This document shows, one piece after another, positions 17,992 through 26,975 of a stretch of 64,000 nt of DNA. The notes under the pieces were generated by a model. The model was given only the letters and a program-made list of their open reading frames with translations. It made no database searches and was not told the origin of the DNA. Every line of letters starts with the position of its first letter. Positions within the stretch are counted from its first letter, which is position 1. The translations under genes and the position numbers were made by a program. This stretch comes from JAZDCZ01 sp046757925 (GTDB taxonomy: Bacteria > Gemmatimonadota > Gemmatimonadetes > Gemmatimonadales > GWC2-71-9), in NCBI GenBank assembly GCA_046757925.1, contig JBHHZE010000011.1:10176-74175 (forward strand), written 5' to 3'.

Positions 17992-18154
17992 CACACCTCC
18001 TAGAAGCCAAAAGCCTGTGTTCGACTTCACAATACCGCCTCCCCAGGAGGCGGGCCTAACCGATTTATTGCTGGGATGAACCTTTTTTTGCAGACCCCAC
18101 ACGATGGCGTGGGCGTCAACAACCGGACTGCTGCGGTTTGCGGGTAGGCTTTGG

Positions 18155-18170
18155 AAAAAGGGTGCCCCTC
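18155..18170 (-). terminator. Weak terminator after the second pilin gene
   Basis: On the minus strand a short stem (AGGG GCA CCCT) is followed directly by a T-run, 10-25 bases past the pilin stop. It could let part of the transcripts end after the pilins, so that minor pilins downstream are made at lower levels. The stem is short, so confidence is low. Confidence 0.4.
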
Positions 18171-18180
18171 GGACAGTCCC

Positions 18181-18564
18181 TCAGTTGCAGGCCGGGCTGC
18201 CCTCCAATGTCGCAGGCGATGGTGGTGCGGCCGTGCCTACGAACATGGCACATGTGTTCGGGAGACCAGTGTAAGAAGCGGTAGCCGACCAACCGGCGAT
18301 GTCTCCGCTTATCATCGTTATTACGACGTTCTTCGACGGTGTATAGGAGAACGCGGCATTCGGCACCGCACCGTTGTAGTACGTGGCGTTGTCGTAATAG
18401 TAGCTCTCCTGGGCACTGGCCAGGTTCTTGAGATCGGTCTTCATGGTGGCCACGTAGGCCTTGCCCTTGGTCGAGGCGAACTTCGGCACCGCGACCGCGG
18501 CAAGGATTCCGATAATAACGACCACTATCAGCAGCTCTATCAGGGTAAACCCACGGCGGCTCAT
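18181..18564 (-). CDS. pilA: Type IV pilin (second of a tandem pair)
   Basis: Major-pilin-type protein of 127 aa. MSRRG/FTLIELLIVVVIIGILA is a textbook type IVa prepilin leader and N-terminal helix; the mature chain starts at Phe6 with Glu5 in mature numbering. Two cysteines near the C-terminus (NTCAMF and the final PACN) probably form the D-region disulfide. A GGAGGGAGGGG tract lies just before the start. It is about 100 bases after the other pilin, from which it has diverged strongly beyond the N-terminal helix. Confidence 0.95.
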   Translation of the reverse strand: MSRRGFTLIELLIVVVIIGILAAVAVPKFASTKGKAYVATMKTDLKNLASAQESYYYDNATYYNGAVPNAAFSYTPSKNVVITMISGDIAGWSATASYTGLPNTCAMFVGTAAPPSPATLEGSPACN

Positions 18565-18585
18565 GCGGTCCCCTCCCTCCTGAAC

Positions 18586-18627
18586 GCTGCGCCGGATGGC
18601 ACTGGTGCAAGTTTCATCCGGCGCAGC
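18586..18627 (-). promoter_or_regulatory. Strong hairpin between the two pilin genes
   Basis: Perfect 13-bp inverted repeat GCTGCGCCGGATG / CATCCGGCGCAGC with a 16-base loop. It falls between the first pilin's stop and the second pilin's ribosome-binding site. There is no T-run on the minus strand, so an mRNA-stabilising or processing hairpin fits better than a terminator. Confidence 0.7.
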
Positions 18628-18668
18628 AACTCAGCTAGCTCAAGGAAATGAGGATGTTTGCTAATACG

Positions 18669-19064
18669 TTACCAGCAAGCGACCTCACCCTCATTCGTAA
18701 CCGCCGCGTTCGGGGGTGTCCCGTTCCCAACAAACACACCGCAGGTCTTGCCGGGTGCGCCGCTGTGGGTTGCCGTGGCGGCCCAGCCCGTAAGCGACGT
18801 TGCTCCACCGGCCATGTTCACGTCTTTCGTCGAGTTGAATAGGCTGTCAGCCTGAACCTGAGCCAACGTGCCATAGGTGTTGTGATCCGTGAAGTACGAC
18901 TCTTCGGCGAGCACAAAGTTCTTGAGATCGGTCTTCATGGCGGCCATGTAGGCCTTGGACTTGGTACCGGCGAACTTCGGAATCGCTATCGCGGCCAAGA
19001 TGCCGATGATGACCACAACGATCAGAAGCTCGATCAGAGTGAAACCCTTTTTGCTGCGAAGCAT
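18669..19064 (-). CDS. pilA: Type IV pilin (first of a tandem pair)
   Basis: Major-pilin-type protein of 131 aa. MLRSKKG/FTLIELLIVVVIIGILA gives a seven-residue leader and the standard N-terminal helix. The next section (PKFAGTKSKAYMAAMKTDLKN) closely matches the neighbour, then the globular domain diverges; cysteines occur in KTCGVF and the terminal ACW. It is the first gene downstream of a sigma-54 promoter and of pilS-pilR, as expected for the main structural pilin, though which paralog dominates cannot be told from sequence. Confidence 0.95.
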   Translation of the reverse strand: MLRSKKGFTLIELLIVVVIIGILAAIAIPKFAGTKSKAYMAAMKTDLKNFVLAEESYFTDHNTYGTLAQVQADSLFNSTKDVNMAGGATSLTGWAATATHSGAPGKTCGVFVGNGTPPNAAVTNEGEVACW

Positions 19065-19133
19065 TTACCAACCTCCCGTGGAGTGAGATTCTTGCCTGCC
19101 CGTTCCGGGGACAATCGACCGTTGACGGCGAGG

Positions 19134-19149
19134 TGCAACCCGCATGCCA
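19134..19149 (-). promoter_or_regulatory. Sigma-54 (-24/-12) promoter of the pilin genes
   Basis: On the minus strand the sequence reads TGGCATG CGGG TTGCA, matching the -24/-12 consensus with the required 10 bases between GG and GC. The predicted start of transcription is near 19122, leaving a leader of about 58 bases before the pilin ATG at 19064. pilA in Pseudomonas is driven by a sigma-54 promoter activated by PilR, and a PilR-type activator is encoded upstream here. Confidence 0.88.
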
Positions 19150-19174
19150 AATTAGGGCCTATAGCGTAAGTGAC

Positions 19175-19193
19175 TATAACACAAGATGTTATA
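19175..19193. promoter_or_regulatory. Inverted repeat upstream of the sigma-54 promoter
   Basis: Perfect repeat TATAACA-CAAGA-TGTTATA with 7-base arms, centred about 62 bases upstream of the predicted start of transcription. Position and symmetry suit an activator-binding (enhancer) site for a dimeric regulator, PilR being the obvious candidate. Confidence 0.5.
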
Positions 19194-19239
19194 AGATAGA
19201 CGCGGAGGAGGTTGATATCGGCAGCACCATCCTGCAAGG

Positions 19240-21108
19240 CTATTTGCAAGGCGACTTGCTGTTCGCGACCCTGGCCCTAAGCAATTCAATGGCCCGTCGC
19301 TCGGGCTCAGGTGCTAGTGTCAGGGCGGTGTCGGCCTGGGCAATTGCGGTGCGACAGGCTCCCGCACCGGCTGCCGCCTGAGCCGCCATTTTCCGGACCA
19401 CCCAAGCTCGTGGCTCCCTGGCTATCAGTTCATCGAGAACCGAGGAGGCGCTGTCGAACTGCTTTGCCGCAAGCAGGACCTCACCCCTCACCAACGCGAT
19501 CCCCCTTGTTTCACCGTGCAGTCGGGACATGGCATCCAAGACCCGGCTGGCCTCATCCGTGTGGCCAGACCGCTCGAGCGCCAGAGCTAGAGGAAGCGCG
19601 GCCGATATGCGACCGGAATCGAGATCCACGGCGCGGGTCAGCAGCGTGATGGCCGGTTCATATAGATCTGAGGCAGCGTAACGTCGTCCCAGGTCTTCAA
19701 GCAATTGAGGATGATCTGGATTCAACCGGATCGCCATACGCATCTCTCGTTCTCCAAGGACCGAATCGCCACGCTCAAAAGCGTACCATCCGAGCGCCCA
19801 ATGACTGCGGAACGAATTGGGAGCATCCTCTAGCAGATGGGTGAAAAAACCATCGTTGTCGTGCCAGACCGTAGCACGTTGTATGCTTCGAGCCGCAAAC
19901 AATACGCTGACGACCGCCACCACGACCCCCACCGGCACATGGGCGCGGTCCCTATCCAACGAAACAAGCCCCGAGTTCACGGCACCGCTCACCGCAAACG
20001 CCCAACCCACGGATGGGAGAAACAGCAGCCGTTCGGCAAGCAGTATTTCCAGCGGAACTACCACGTTGGACACGACCGACACCGTCACGAAAAACAAGAC
20101 CACACCGGCAACCAGCGGTGTCTCGTTTCTCTTCAGCCACAAGAGGCCCAGCAGTGCGGACCAAATCACCACTGCCAATGCGTGATTCACCCCGAACGCC
20201 GGTTCGGGGACCAGCTCGAGTGGTGAGTAATCAGCCGATAGATGAATCGGAAGGAACAACAGCCTCAGCCATTCTAGGGATACCGGGAGCATCACCATGG
20301 CCCGCTGCACGACGGAGCCACGGCTGAGCCCACTGGCAAGCCCGCCCGCCGCAGTCGCGTCGCCTACAACTTGATTTCTGAGCAGCAAATACACTGCGAC
20401 CATCAGGACGAACGGCACTAGCGACAGCCACTCGCGCCGCACGATCGTCGTAAACTCGAGCTGTTTCTTCCGACCCACCAACATCCAGAGGAGCATCAAC
20501 ACGCCTGGAACGGTCAGCGCGTGCTCCTTCGCACCCAACGCAAAGGCAAACCCTGCGAGCGCCAACCCCAGCAGGCCGACCCGGGATCGAGCACTCTCCG
20601 CGATCCCTCTCTCCCACATCGCAAGCATGGCCGCCAGGTACCCAACCGCTGCCAGCAGCTCCGCCTGTCCCACCAAGTTCGCTGTTACCTCAACGTGCAC
20701 TGGATGAACGGCAAACAGGATTCCCGATACCAACCCTACTGCCGGCGAAAACATCCGCGTCCCCAGGAGTGCCACGAGAAACGCAACGATTCCGTAGAGA
20801 ACGATATTGACTGCGTGAAAAATCGTGGGACTGCCACCACCCACAGCCCACTCGATCGCAAGACTCACGAGTGTCCCGGGGCGCCACATCGCTCCTCCTC
20901 GATCGGGAGGCCAATAGCTCGATGTCACTAATGCCTTTAAGTCCAGGGTATGAACCACGTCGTTCTGTTGAATGATCCACACATCGTCGTACACGAATCC
21001 ATTTACAATGGAAGGGAGAGCCACTACCAAAGCGACCGTCGAAGCGAGGATGCAGATGGAGAGTGTAGAACTCGTAAACCGTTCGATCAGCCCGAGTACA
21101 CCCTTCAT
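19240..21108 (-). CDS. Membrane protein with C-terminal TPRs, TMTC-like
   Basis: A 622-aa inner-membrane protein. After one early helix comes the luminal-type motif NGFVYDDVWII and later HPVHVEVTAN, then many transmembrane helices, and a TPR-rich C-terminal part (about residues 430-610). This layout matches TMTC-type proteins, a GT-C-like family whose animal members transfer O-mannose; bacterial members are mostly uncharacterised. ATG at 21108 overlaps the upstream stop by 4 bases; the longer frame would start inside the neighbour. It closes the pilS-pilR-glycosyltransferase group just before the pilin promoter, so pilin or surface-protein glycosylation is a reasonable inference. Confidence 0.75.
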   Translation of the reverse strand: MKGVLGLIERFTSSTLSICILASTVALVVALPSIVNGFVYDDVWIIQQNDVVHTLDLKALVTSSYWPPDRGGAMWRPGTLVSLAIEWAVGGGSPTIFHAVNIVLYGIVAFLVALLGTRMFSPAVGLVSGILFAVHPVHVEVTANLVGQAELLAAVGYLAAMLAMWERGIAESARSRVGLLGLALAGFAFALGAKEHALTVPGVLMLLWMLVGRKKQLEFTTIVRREWLSLVPFVLMVAVYLLLRNQVVGDATAAGGLASGLSRGSVVQRAMVMLPVSLEWLRLLFLPIHLSADYSPLELVPEPAFGVNHALAVVIWSALLGLLWLKRNETPLVAGVVLFFVTVSVVSNVVVPLEILLAERLLFLPSVGWAFAVSGAVNSGLVSLDRDRAHVPVGVVVAVVSVLFAARSIQRATVWHDNDGFFTHLLEDAPNSFRSHWALGWYAFERGDSVLGEREMRMAIRLNPDHPQLLEDLGRRYAASDLYEPAITLLTRAVDLDSGRISAALPLALALERSGHTDEASRVLDAMSRLHGETRGIALVRGEVLLAAKQFDSASSVLDELIAREPRAWVVRKMAAQAAAGAGACRTAIAQADTALTLAPEPERRAIELLRARVANSKSPCK

Positions 21109-23099
21109 TGGTTCACCACCGCAGCCGACCCCTCGGCGGAATCTGCGATCTTGGTCAGCACGGGCATGGAGTTGGGCGATTCTCGTGGGGGCGCGTAGCG
21201 CCACACAGGCCAGCCACTATACCTTGCAAACAGTTCGTGGTTCAACTCGTATAGGTCGCGCGCGAATACGATGCCGGAATCGAGCCCCACTCTATTGCGC
21301 CACGCCAACTGTCCATACAGGGTAAAACCGTTCAGATCTCTCTTCATTTCCAGCTGACAATCCGGTGCAATCGGGCCTGGGCGAAGCCGCAAGGCCGGAT
21401 CGGGCCAGTCTGGGCGGGGCCTGGGGAGCGCACCAGAACGCACGACCAGTTTCTCGAGATCGCTAGCAAGCTCGGCGGTGGAGAGCTGTCTGCCTCTCAC
21501 GGCTCGGGCGAAACGGTATAGTTCACACGAGTCAGCATGTCGGAACACGCGCTCGACTAGCGCCGGTGGTGCCCCCAATCCCCACAGCTCCGTAACGATT
21601 CTACTGCTCCAACTCTCGGGCACGATTACCAATGCACGTTTGACTCCCAATCGAGCCAGTTCACGTTCCGGATGACGCTTCAACACCGCGAGCTGCGACC
21701 GATAGGTGTGCCAGCGGGCCGGCACCAGGCTCACCCATCCCCAAAACATTACGATTGTCGCGGCACCTAGAAGTGCGGTGCGGATTGTGACCGGCCCTCG
21801 GACGGTCCGTGCCCTCAACCAGGTCCAGCGGCAACCGTGCGCCATTGCCAGCGCGACAAAAGGTGCCGCGATGTAGTAGAACCGCGGCCCCGGGTAGAAG
21901 CCCGAATGCCAGTAGAAGAAGTAGAGAAGCGGTCCTGCTACGATCCCCGTCGCAACTATGAGGCTTCGTCGCGTACTCTGCCGACTCAAGATGGCCCAAA
22001 GCGCCAGTGGAAGGAGTGCGGGAATGGGCCACTCGTAGAAATAGATATGGAGCCTCCGAACAGCCGAGGCCATGTTACCCAATCCGATCAACGGCGAATA
22101 GAACCTGCCCCATGGGTCGATATGGAACCCCAAACCCGTCTCGGAACCCTGAAGGGCGGTATAGCCAATAGTCAGGGCGGATCCAAACACGCGCCAGTTG
22201 ACATATCCCAAGGCGAACGCAACGGGAAGAGCGCCCAGTCCGAGCCAGAGCGCCACGTGGATGCGGCGGCTGGTGGCGAACCACACCACAATCGGAACGG
22301 TGGCGGCCACAGCATCCAGTGGCCGTGTGGCGGCTACGCAAGCCAGAAAGAAACCCGCCATGACCACCTGCTTGGGACGCAGTGTACGAGATGCAAAGAC
22401 CAAGACCCATGCAACTAAGGCGAATGCGACAGACCCGACGTGGTTCATGTATGTGGCAGACATGAAGATGGTCCACGATGACGATGCGAACAGAAACGCC
22501 CCCACCAGCCCGGTGCGGGTTCCGTAGAGCCCGCGCCCCAGGAGGAACACTAGGAACACCGAGATTCCACCGAGCACCGGGTTGATCAGCCATTCCAGGT
22601 GGACCACCATTCCCGCCGCGAGGAGCAACACTTCGCCCGGTGGATACTGCGAGACCCACCCAGCTTCTGTGATCAGAGTCTGGGCGATGAGAAAGAATTC
22701 CGGTGGTCGTGGTGCTGGCGCGGCGAGTCTTCCCGCAGCAAACACACGTGCCTGAAGCAGTTGCGCGATCTCGTCGATCAGCTGTGGGTTGCGTGAGAAA
22801 GCATCGAGCACCGCATATGCACTGAGTGCTGTAAAGCCCAGGGCCAACAACGCGGCCCACAGCGGCGGTGGGATCTGCGGCAAATCTACCCTCGGCAACC
22901 GAATCTCTTCAAACAGCCGGCCGGCTATGACACCACCAACCAAGACGACGATCAGGCCGATGCTCCAGGCTTCCACCTGTGGTTGCCACACGGGGCCCTG
23001 ATCGGGGGCCCCGACCCAGCGTGCAATCGGTAGCACCGGGAGAACTATGAGTCCAAACCCTATGCCAATCCACAGCAGGCGTGCGAGTGTCCGTCTCAC
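21105..23099 (-). CDS. Multi-spanning glycosyltransferase, GT39/PMT-like
   Basis: A 664-aa membrane protein with about 10-12 hydrophobic helices and a soluble C-terminal region of about 180 residues. Resemblance is to GT-C fold dolichol/undecaprenyl-phosphate-sugar glycosyltransferases: an early acidic loop (RNPQLIDEIAQLLQARVFA) and a conserved SQYPPGEVLLLA. GTG at 23099 overlaps the GT2 stop (GTGA) and is preferred over a start deep inside the upstream gene. Together with GT2 it could transfer a lipid-linked sugar to a periplasmic acceptor. The substrate is unknown. Confidence 0.75.
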   Translation of the reverse strand: MRRTLARLLWIGIGFGLIVLPVLPIARWVGAPDQGPVWQPQVEAWSIGLIVVLVGGVIAGRLFEEIRLPRVDLPQIPPPLWAALLALGFTALSAYAVLDAFSRNPQLIDEIAQLLQARVFAAGRLAAPAPRPPEFFLIAQTLITEAGWVSQYPPGEVLLLAAGMVVHLEWLINPVLGGISVFLVFLLGRGLYGTRTGLVGAFLFASSSWTIFMSATYMNHVGSVAFALVAWVLVFASRTLRPKQVVMAGFFLACVAATRPLDAVAATVPIVVWFATSRRIHVALWLGLGALPVAFALGYVNWRVFGSALTIGYTALQGSETGLGFHIDPWGRFYSPLIGLGNMASAVRRLHIYFYEWPIPALLPLALWAILSRQSTRRSLIVATGIVAGPLLYFFYWHSGFYPGPRFYYIAAPFVALAMAHGCRWTWLRARTVRGPVTIRTALLGAATIVMFWGWVSLVPARWHTYRSQLAVLKRHPERELARLGVKRALVIVPESWSSRIVTELWGLGAPPALVERVFRHADSCELYRFARAVRGRQLSTAELASDLEKLVVRSGALPRPRPDWPDPALRLRPGPIAPDCQLEMKRDLNGFTLYGQLAWRNRVGLDSGIVFARDLYELNHELFARYSGWPVWRYAPPRESPNSMPVLTKIADSAEGSAAVVNQ

Positions 23100-23827
23100 T
23101 TGAGAAGACGCTTGCGGTTCAACAGATTGAACCGGAGGATGTGCCAGAATGCGGCAACCCCGTCCTTCCAATCTATTTTTTTTCCCTCATCGTATGGCCT
23201 TCCGCTGTAGCTAATTGGTATTTCCCAGATGCGTGCGCCCGCCTGCGCAAGGCGTGCGGTGAGTTCCACCTCTATGCCGAACCGGGTGGACACCAGGGGT
23301 AGTTGTTTCAAGAGATCTGCTCTTACCATTTTGTAACACGTTTCCATATCGGTAAGATTGAGATCGGTGAGCATGTTGGATAGCAGGGTCAGGAATCTGT
23401 TACCGATCGAATGCCAGAAGAACAGCACCCGGCGCGGCCCAGCATGGAATCTCGACCCGAAGACGGCATCGGCTTTCCCACTCCGGATGGGATCAAGGAG
23501 CGTGGGCAGATCGGACGGATCGTACTCGAGGTCGGCGTCTTGGATCACGATCACGTTGCCGGTTGCGACCTCGATACCGGCCCGCACGGCCGCTCCCTTG
23601 CCTCGATTCATGGGTTGGTGGATGACCTTTTGTATCAGGCCCATCTCGAACATCCGATCCAGAATCTCCCCTGATCCATCCGTCGAGCCATCGTCGATCG
23701 CCAAGACTTCTAGGTGGAGAGGTATTTCCTGGAGTCGTTCAACAGCGGCCTCAAGGGTTGCCGCCTCATTGTACACCGGCATGACGATCGAAAGAACTAT
23801 CTCATTCCAGTCCGACGGAATGCTCAC
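23096..23827 (-). CDS. Family 2 glycosyltransferase, polyprenyl-phosphate sugar synthase type
   Basis: Cytoplasmic GT-A fold enzyme (243 aa) resembling dolichol-phosphate mannosyltransferase (DPM1-like). SIVMPVYNEAATLEAAVE, AIDDGSTDGSGEIL, NRGKGAAVRAG and the metal-binding QDADLEYDP are diagnostic. It lacks C-terminal transmembrane helices, so it should act at the membrane surface to charge undecaprenyl phosphate with a sugar for the downstream GT-C-type enzyme. Translation appears to begin at GTG 23827, 24 bases after pilR. The sugar cannot be deduced. Confidence 0.88.
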   Translation of the reverse strand: MSIPSDWNEIVLSIVMPVYNEAATLEAAVERLQEIPLHLEVLAIDDGSTDGSGEILDRMFEMGLIQKVIHQPMNRGKGAAVRAGIEVATGNVIVIQDADLEYDPSDLPTLLDPIRSGKADAVFGSRFHAGPRRVLFFWHSIGNRFLTLLSNMLTDLNLTDMETCYKMVRADLLKQLPLVSTRFGIEVELTARLAQAGARIWEIPISYSGRPYDEGKKIDWKDGVAAFWHILRFNLLNRKRLLK

Positions 23828-23851
23828 GGAAGCGGCTCGCGCAGCAATGGC

Positions 23852-25231
23852 TCAGCGAGCTTGGTCTTCATCATCATACCGGGCAAGCTTTCTGTAGAGA
23901 GTCGATGGATCGATTCCCAACACTTCAGCGGCCCGCGTCTTGTTGCCACCCTCGGCCTGAAGAACCCAGTTGATATAGGCTCTCTCCATGGTCTCTAAGG
24001 TGGGATTACCCGGTGGGCGGTCGGCTACAAAGGGCTGCGGTTTGGGGTCTCTGATCCGGGCCGGCAGCATGTCGAGTCCGATTTCATCTGTCGTGCTCAT
24101 GACTGCTGCGTGCTCCAGTGCATTCTCCAACTCGCGTACGTTGCCTGGCCACTCGTAGATCGACATCGCATCGAGAGCATCTCTGGTGAGATGTTTTACG
24201 CGTTCAGATCTACTCTCCGCGATTTTCTTCAAGAAAGCCTCGGCTAGGAGAACGATATCCTCTCCGCGTTCCCGCAGTGGCGGAATATGGAGTGTGATCA
24301 CATTCAAGCGGTAGTAGAGGTCAGCCCGGAAGGTCCCTCGTCTTATTTCTTCTTCTGGATCCTTGTTCGTAGCGGCAATTACACGAACGTCGACTGGAAC
24401 GGGCTCGGTACCGCCAACTGGGAGAGCCTCACGCTCCTGTAGTACTCTTAGCAACTTCACTTGAGTCGAGGGCTTAGTCTCACCGATTTCGTCCAGGAAA
24501 AACGTCCCTCCTCGAGCCGCAATGAACATTCCTTCCTTGTCACGTACGGCACCGGTGAACGATCCCTTGACATGTCCGAACAGTTCCGATTCCAACAGCC
24601 CCTCCGGCAATGCACCGCAATTGATTGAGAAGAACGGTCCGTCGGCGCGGTCTGATAGTCTGTGAAGGTAGCGGGACAGAACCTCCTTGCCGGTACCGCT
24701 CTCACCCAGTATCAACACTGTGGAATCGGTAGGTGCAACCTGATCGGCTAGCTTCATTACTTCCAGAAACGCCTTGGATTTCCCGATCGGCTTCGCTATC
24801 GCCGACTCATCACGGCGCCGGATCTCACGTTTTAGGCTCTTGTTCTCAGCCTTGAGCGCCCGCGTCTGTGCAGCGCGGCGACATTGATTGACGAGTTCGT
24901 CGTTCTCGAACGGCTTCTGGATGAATGCAAAGGCACCGTCATTGACTGACTGGATCGCGCTCTGGAGATCCGCGTGCGCTGTCATGACGACTACGGGCAT
25001 TTCCGGATCCAGTTCGCGGGCACGTTTGAGAATGTCCATGCCCGATATTTTTGCCATCTTGATATCGGTGAGCACTACATCCGGCGCCATCGAGGTTAGG
25101 GCTTCCATTCCGGCTCTGCCGCCCTGTGCCGTGACAACGCTGAAACCCGAGTTCTTGAACAGGATGCTCAGGGTTTCGAGAATCGCCGACTCGTCATCGA
25201 TTATGAGGATTTGCGCACCTTCGTTACTCAC
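23852..25231 (-). CDS. pilR: Sigma-54-dependent response regulator PilR
   Basis: NtrC-family activator of 459 aa: receiver domain with phospho-acceptor Asp56 (VLTDIKMAK), AAA+ domain with Walker A GESGTGKEV and the sigma-54 contact loop GSFTGA, and a C-terminal Fis-type helix-turn-helix (EVLGIDPSTLYRKLARY). PilR of Pseudomonas has the same GSFTGA variant instead of GAFTGA. GTG at 25231 overlaps the kinase stop by 4 bases and is preceded by GGAGGTGA; a longer frame exists but has no such site. It is expected to activate the pilin -24/-12 promoter found downstream. Confidence 0.93.
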   Translation of the reverse strand: MSNEGAQILIIDDESAILETLSILFKNSGFSVVTAQGGRAGMEALTSMAPDVVLTDIKMAKISGMDILKRARELDPEMPVVVMTAHADLQSAIQSVNDGAFAFIQKPFENDELVNQCRRAAQTRALKAENKSLKREIRRRDESAIAKPIGKSKAFLEVMKLADQVAPTDSTVLILGESGTGKEVLSRYLHRLSDRADGPFFSINCGALPEGLLESELFGHVKGSFTGAVRDKEGMFIAARGGTFFLDEIGETKPSTQVKLLRVLQEREALPVGGTEPVPVDVRVIAATNKDPEEEIRRGTFRADLYYRLNVITLHIPPLRERGEDIVLLAEAFLKKIAESRSERVKHLTRDALDAMSIYEWPGNVRELENALEHAAVMSTTDEIGLDMLPARIRDPKPQPFVADRPPGNPTLETMERAYINWVLQAEGGNKTRAAEVLGIDPSTLYRKLARYDDEDQAR

Positions 25232-26871
25232 GAACTCACCTCCGTGGATCTCCTGCTCGGCAGCACGACAACGAACGTAGTTGGCTCGGAGTCGGCCCAA
25301 ATCAGTCCCCGGTGTGCCTGGACGGCCCGCTGAACGATCGCTAGACCCAATCCGGAGCCGCCATCGCGATCAGTGACGAAGGGTTCGAACAAGCGCTCCC
25401 GAATGTGCAATGGAATACCCGGCCCATTGTCCGTGACTTTGAGCACCGCCGCGCCGTTGAGTTCTAGATCGCGCGGTAACTCCGCAGCATTGGCTTCTCT
25501 CAACTGCACATCAATTCTATATGGTCCGTCACATGCTTGAACTGCGTTGAGTACGAGATTGACGACCACACGATGCAGCAGATCCTGATCTCCTTCAACC
25601 TCTACCGGTTCCAGGTCGACATTTATTGTGCCATCCGAAGTACAAGCAGGGTGTTGCCGTACCATGGCTACCGCATCCTCAACTACACTCGCCAGGTTGA
25701 GCGTTTTACAATTGGTTACGCGAACCCGCGAAAAATCTAGAAACTCTGTAAGCAGACCACTCAGACGGTCGCTCTCGCGGACCACCAAGCTCACCAGGAT
25801 ACGCTCATCCTCGCTGGATCGATCTACGTTGCCGAGTTGCTCCACGGATGACCGTATTGTGGCGAGCGGGTTCTTTATTTCGTGGGCCAGCGAGGCAGAA
25901 AGTTCCGCAACCGCCTCTAGTCGCTCCGTTCGAAGCCGTAGTTCCTGCAATCTTCGCTGGTCCGATATATCAGTGAAGATCGCCGCCACGGAACAAGGAC
26001 CATCTCCTTGTACATCGAGGGGAGTGATTGTAAACCCTATAGGAAACGACCCCCCTGGCCGTGACACTTCACCGTCCCCTCTGAGCGAGCCCAGCCGCCG
26101 TTCCTGCGCGGCCTTTATCAAACGTGCCAGTTCAGGTGCCCGCTCGGACAGCGCAGCAACGAATCCGGTCTCCGACATATCACTCCCCAACAGGTTTCGG
26201 GCTGCTGGATTCGCGAACACGAGATCCCCTGCGCCGTCGACGGTGACAACACCACTGTGAATGTTTCGGAGTATATCTCCGGCCTCGAGTTTGGCGCGGC
26301 GGGCTTCGCGTTCGGCCGTTTGCGCACGGCTCGCCAGGAGTCCGGTTACCAAGAACACCCCAATGAAGACGCCGAGCTGTAACCAGACAGCGGAAGTGAC
26401 CGCCACGTCTTGCCACCACACTATGTCGGCGACATACAGCAGGCTTGCAAGAGTGGTGACGAGCAAGCTGGAGGTCAGGGGCATCAACACCGCGCTTACC
26501 GCAATAACTACTATGTACAGGGCAGGGAACTGGCTCTCGGGACCGCCGGTTACGTGCACTACTATCGTCACGAGGCCGACATCAAACAGGTTCTGCCAGT
26601 AGAGGAATGTGCTTCCTGCCGGCTCCTGGCGAATCTCCGTGTACCAAAACGCCCAACCGCTCAGCAGAACGCTGGCGATCGCCGAGGCGGAAAGCAGCAC
26701 TATCGTTTCCGGCGGGACCGACTTGAATTCGAAGGCGGCAGCAATGAAGATTGCGATAGCCAGCGTGACCCGTCCAAGGTAGAGCCACCGGAGCAGGCTC
26801 CGAGCGGCTCTCAGATCAGATCGACGCGCCCGCTTGGCTTCTCGCACTGCCAGTTCCTCGGTAGGATGCAT
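25228..26871 (-). CDS. pilS: Sensor histidine kinase PilS
   Basis: Membrane sensor kinase of 547 aa. Five or six N-terminal transmembrane helices (about residues 27-185) resemble the PilS sensor region; a PAS domain (about 200-310) follows, then the H-box SLAHEIKNPLATIRSS with the phospho-accepting His, and a catalytic domain with NLVLNAVQAC, DNGPGIP and GGSGLGLAIVQ. It is translationally coupled to pilR. In Pseudomonas PilS senses pilin levels in the membrane; whether this homolog does is inference. Confidence 0.9.
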   Translation of the reverse strand: MHPTEELAVREAKRARRSDLRAARSLLRWLYLGRVTLAIAIFIAAAFEFKSVPPETIVLLSASAIASVLLSGWAFWYTEIRQEPAGSTFLYWQNLFDVGLVTIVVHVTGGPESQFPALYIVVIAVSAVLMPLTSSLLVTTLASLLYVADIVWWQDVAVTSAVWLQLGVFIGVFLVTGLLASRAQTAEREARRAKLEAGDILRNIHSGVVTVDGAGDLVFANPAARNLLGSDMSETGFVAALSERAPELARLIKAAQERRLGSLRGDGEVSRPGGSFPIGFTITPLDVQGDGPCSVAAIFTDISDQRRLQELRLRTERLEAVAELSASLAHEIKNPLATIRSSVEQLGNVDRSSEDERILVSLVVRESDRLSGLLTEFLDFSRVRVTNCKTLNLASVVEDAVAMVRQHPACTSDGTINVDLEPVEVEGDQDLLHRVVVNLVLNAVQACDGPYRIDVQLREANAAELPRDLELNGAAVLKVTDNGPGIPLHIRERLFEPFVTDRDGGSGLGLAIVQRAVQAHRGLIWADSEPTTFVVVLPSRRSTEVSS

Positions 26872-26975
26872 CGTGTGTAGTAATTGTGAATAAGCGCTCA
26901 GGATGCAAGCCCTGACGACACGCTGCGTGCATTTTCACGCTGTGGCATCTACTAATACAATGAGGGATACAGAAA

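Noticed and set aside
18076..18114. Poly-T tract and hairpin between pilin and PilV-like genes
   Set aside because: The T-run is on the plus strand while transcription here is on the minus strand, so it cannot end these transcripts.
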